Assembly: GCA_949298665.1 (NCBI GenBank)
Contig: CASFXO010000059.1
Span: 1-8,435, forward strand
Source of the DNA: an uncultured Lentisphaeria bacterium
Lineage (GTDB): Bacteria > Verrucomicrobiota > Lentisphaeria > Victivallales > Victivallaceae
Length of the DNA stretch: 8,435 nucleotides
Direction: 5' to 3'
Shown: positions 7,638 through 8,435 of the stretch, in pieces
How the letters are laid out: the number at the start of each line of letters is the position of its first letter
Numbering within the stretch: position 1 is the first letter of the stretch
The notes under the pieces: generated by a model
What the model was told of the DNA's origin: nothing
Database searches by the model: none
Seen by the model: only the letters and a program-made list of their open reading frames with translations
Position numbers and translations under genes: made by a program

Positions 7638-7653
7638 TTTTTTCGAGAAAAAA
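7638..7653. repeat. 16-bp AT-rich palindrome, possible operator
   Basis: TTTTTTC-GA-GAAAAAA is a perfect inverted repeat sharing the TTTTCG/GAAAA core with the palindrome at 7609-7621. The two centres are about 30 bp apart. It could be a paired operator or a by-product of A-tracts. Confidence 0.4.
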
Positions 7654-7736
7654 AATACCGTTTTTTTTATCGCTTCGCCCTTGACAAGAGCGGAAACGTA
7701 TTTCATGAGGGAAAGCCCGGAAAAAATGAGAAAAAA
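7638..7736. other. AT-rich stretch with phased A/T-tracts
   Basis: Homopolymer runs sit at 7638-7643 (T6), 7648-7655 (A8), 7661-7668 (T8), 7721-7726 (A6) and 7731-7736 (A6). The last two are exactly 10 bp apart and end 12 bases before the -35 of the rightward promoter, where an UP element or bend would act. The stretch contrasts sharply with the GC-rich genes on both sides. I see no credible gene in 7491-7818. Confidence 0.5.
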
Positions 7737-7748
7737 CCGGAAACGAAG

Positions 7749-7777
7749 TTGACATTGTTTTTCTTTGTTGATATATT
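7749..7777 (+). promoter_or_regulatory. strong sigma70-type promoter for the SDR gene
   Basis: TTGACA (7749-7754, 6/6 consensus) and TATATT (7772-7777, 5/6) are separated by exactly 17 bases. Initiation near 7784 would give a short leader of about 35 bases before the ATG at 7819, with AAAGGAGG (7805-7812) as the ribosome site. An A/T-tract region lies just upstream. Confidence 0.8.
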
Positions 7778-7818
7778 TTTATATAAATTTTATCTGCAAA
7801 GAAAAAAGGAGGAGATCC

Positions 7819-8435
7819 ATGCAGAAGGTCGTACTGGTAACCGGCGGCGGACGCGGCATCGGCGCCGGCATCGTGGAGAAAATGCTGCAGGAAAACTGGC
7901 GGGTGGCGTTCTGCGGCCGCCGGGAACCGGCGGCGCTGACGGAGCGGCTGCAGGAACTGGCGGACCGGTATCCCGGGGACCGGGCGGCCTACTGGCAGTG
8001 CGACGTTTCCCGGGCGGAGGAGCGGACGGAACTGCTGGAGGCGATTCTGGCGCGTTTCGGGCGGCTGGATGCGCTGGTCAACAACGCGGGGGTGGCGCCG
8101 GAGGTGCGGCGGGACCTGCTGGAAATGACCGAGGAAAGTTTCGACCGGGTCATGGGCATCAACGTGCGGGGACCGTTGTTTCTGACGCAGCGGATCGCCC
8201 GTTATTTTGCGGAGAGCGGCACGAAGGGAACGATTGTCAACATCGGCAGTATTTCCGCAACGGTGGCGAGCGTCAGTCGCGGCGAATACTGCATATCCAA
8301 GGCGGCGGTGGCGATGCTGACACGGCTTTTCGCCGTGCGCATGGCGGAGTTCGGCGTGCCGGTCTATGAAATCCGGCCCGGCGTGATTCACAGCGACATG
8401 ACCGGGGTGGTCCGGGAAAAATACGACCGGATGAT
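7819..8435 (+). CDS. SDR-family oxidoreductase (FabG-like), partial
   Basis: The first 205 residues of a short-chain dehydrogenase/reductase are present, and the frame is still open at the window edge. The cofactor motif TGGGRGIG is at residues 8-15, NNAG at 88-91, and the catalytic tetrad is N115, S144, Y157 and K161 (YCISK). RPG at 186-188 follows. A GRR after the second strand (33-35) suggests NADP(H) preference. Such proteins are often auto-annotated as 3-ketoacyl-ACP reductase, but the EYCISKAAVAMLTRLFAVRM and EFGVPVYEIRPG style is, from memory, common in SDRs of sugar-utilisation loci. The substrate therefore cannot be assigned, and fatty-acid synthesis is not supported by its neighbours. 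The start follows AAAGGAGG with a 6-base spacer. It is transcribed divergently from nrdJ from its own strong promoter. Roughly 40-60 residues should remain beyond the window. Confidence 0.93.
   Translation, partial: MQKVVLVTGGGRGIGAGIVEKMLQENWRVAFCGRREPAALTERLQELADRYPGDRAAYWQCDVSRAEERTELLEAILARFGRLDALVNNAGVAPEVRRDLLEMTEESFDRVMGINVRGPLFLTQRIARYFAESGTKGTIVNIGSISATVASVSRGEYCISKAAVAMLTRLFAVRMAEFGVPVYEIRPGVIHSDMTGVVREKYDRM

Noticed and set aside
7633..7668. Intrinsic terminator (imperfect CGGAATTTTTT/AAAAAATACCG stem followed by T8)
   Set aside because: The stem is almost all A-T with a mismatch, and no plus-strand gene ends before it. Phased A-tracts explain the sequence better.
7681..7709. A second TTGACA (7681-7686) as another promoter
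   Set aside because: At spacings of 16-18 bases the possible -10 hexamers (TCATGA, CATGAG, ATGAGG) are poor.
7531..7752. Small open frames in the nrdJ-SDR intergenic region
   Set aside because: They have no good ribosome site, no recognisable sequence, and run through the NrdR boxes, the palindromes and the rightward promoter.
7749..8369. Plus-strand open frame of 206 codons overlapping the SDR gene
   Set aside because: It is the wrong frame: the frame from 7819 carries every SDR motif and a well-spaced ribosome site.

Overview
This window is a stretch of ordinary bacterial chromosome. It is GC-rich in the genes (roughly 60 % by eye) and densely packed, with strong AGGAGG-type ribosome binding sites. 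I see no mobile element, CRISPR array, tRNA or rRNA. Two features suggest a free-living or gut-type anaerobe or facultative bacterium that has cobalamin: a cobalamin-dependent class II ribonucleotide reductase, and a flavin reductase and SDR of the kinds common in anaerobes. The protein style recalls PVC-group bacteria such as Lentisphaerota. That is a low-confidence guess from memory, not something the sequence proves.

Left part, + strand (1-5099): four tightly spaced genes read as one operon. They are the 3' end of a probable dihydroneopterin aldolase (folB), a flavin reductase-like FMN-binding protein whose start overlaps the folB stop, mutS (mismatch recognition ATPase), and an RNase II/R-family (RNB) exoribonuclease. 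The gaps are an 8-base overlap, 16 bases and 23 bases. No promoter or terminator is visible between them.

Middle (5100-5195): the + operon converges on the end of nrdJ. The gap holds a GC-rich hairpin whose T-tract lies on the minus strand, so it is the nrdJ terminator. A second small hairpin lies between it and the nrdJ stop.

Right part (5196-7490, minus strand): nrdJ, encoding a full-length adenosylcobalamin-dependent ribonucleotide reductase with its active-site cysteines and a C-terminal cysteine-rich tail. Upstream is an AT-rich divergent intergenic region (7491-7818), the most information-rich non-coding part of the window. It holds two NrdR-box-like sites 32 bp apart, lying over the -35 and -10 of a predicted nrdJ promoter. 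It also holds two unexplained AT-rich palindromes about 30 bp apart, phased A-tracts, and a near-perfect sigma70-type promoter (TTGACA, 17 bp, TATATT) firing the other way. That promoter drives an SDR-family oxidoreductase (7819 onward), which runs off the window.

I did not find a novel multi-gene system. The best second-look items are the inferred NrdR control of nrdJ, the unidentified palindromes in the same region, the non-canonical N-terminal half of the RNB protein, and a sliding-clamp-binding motif at the very end of MutS.
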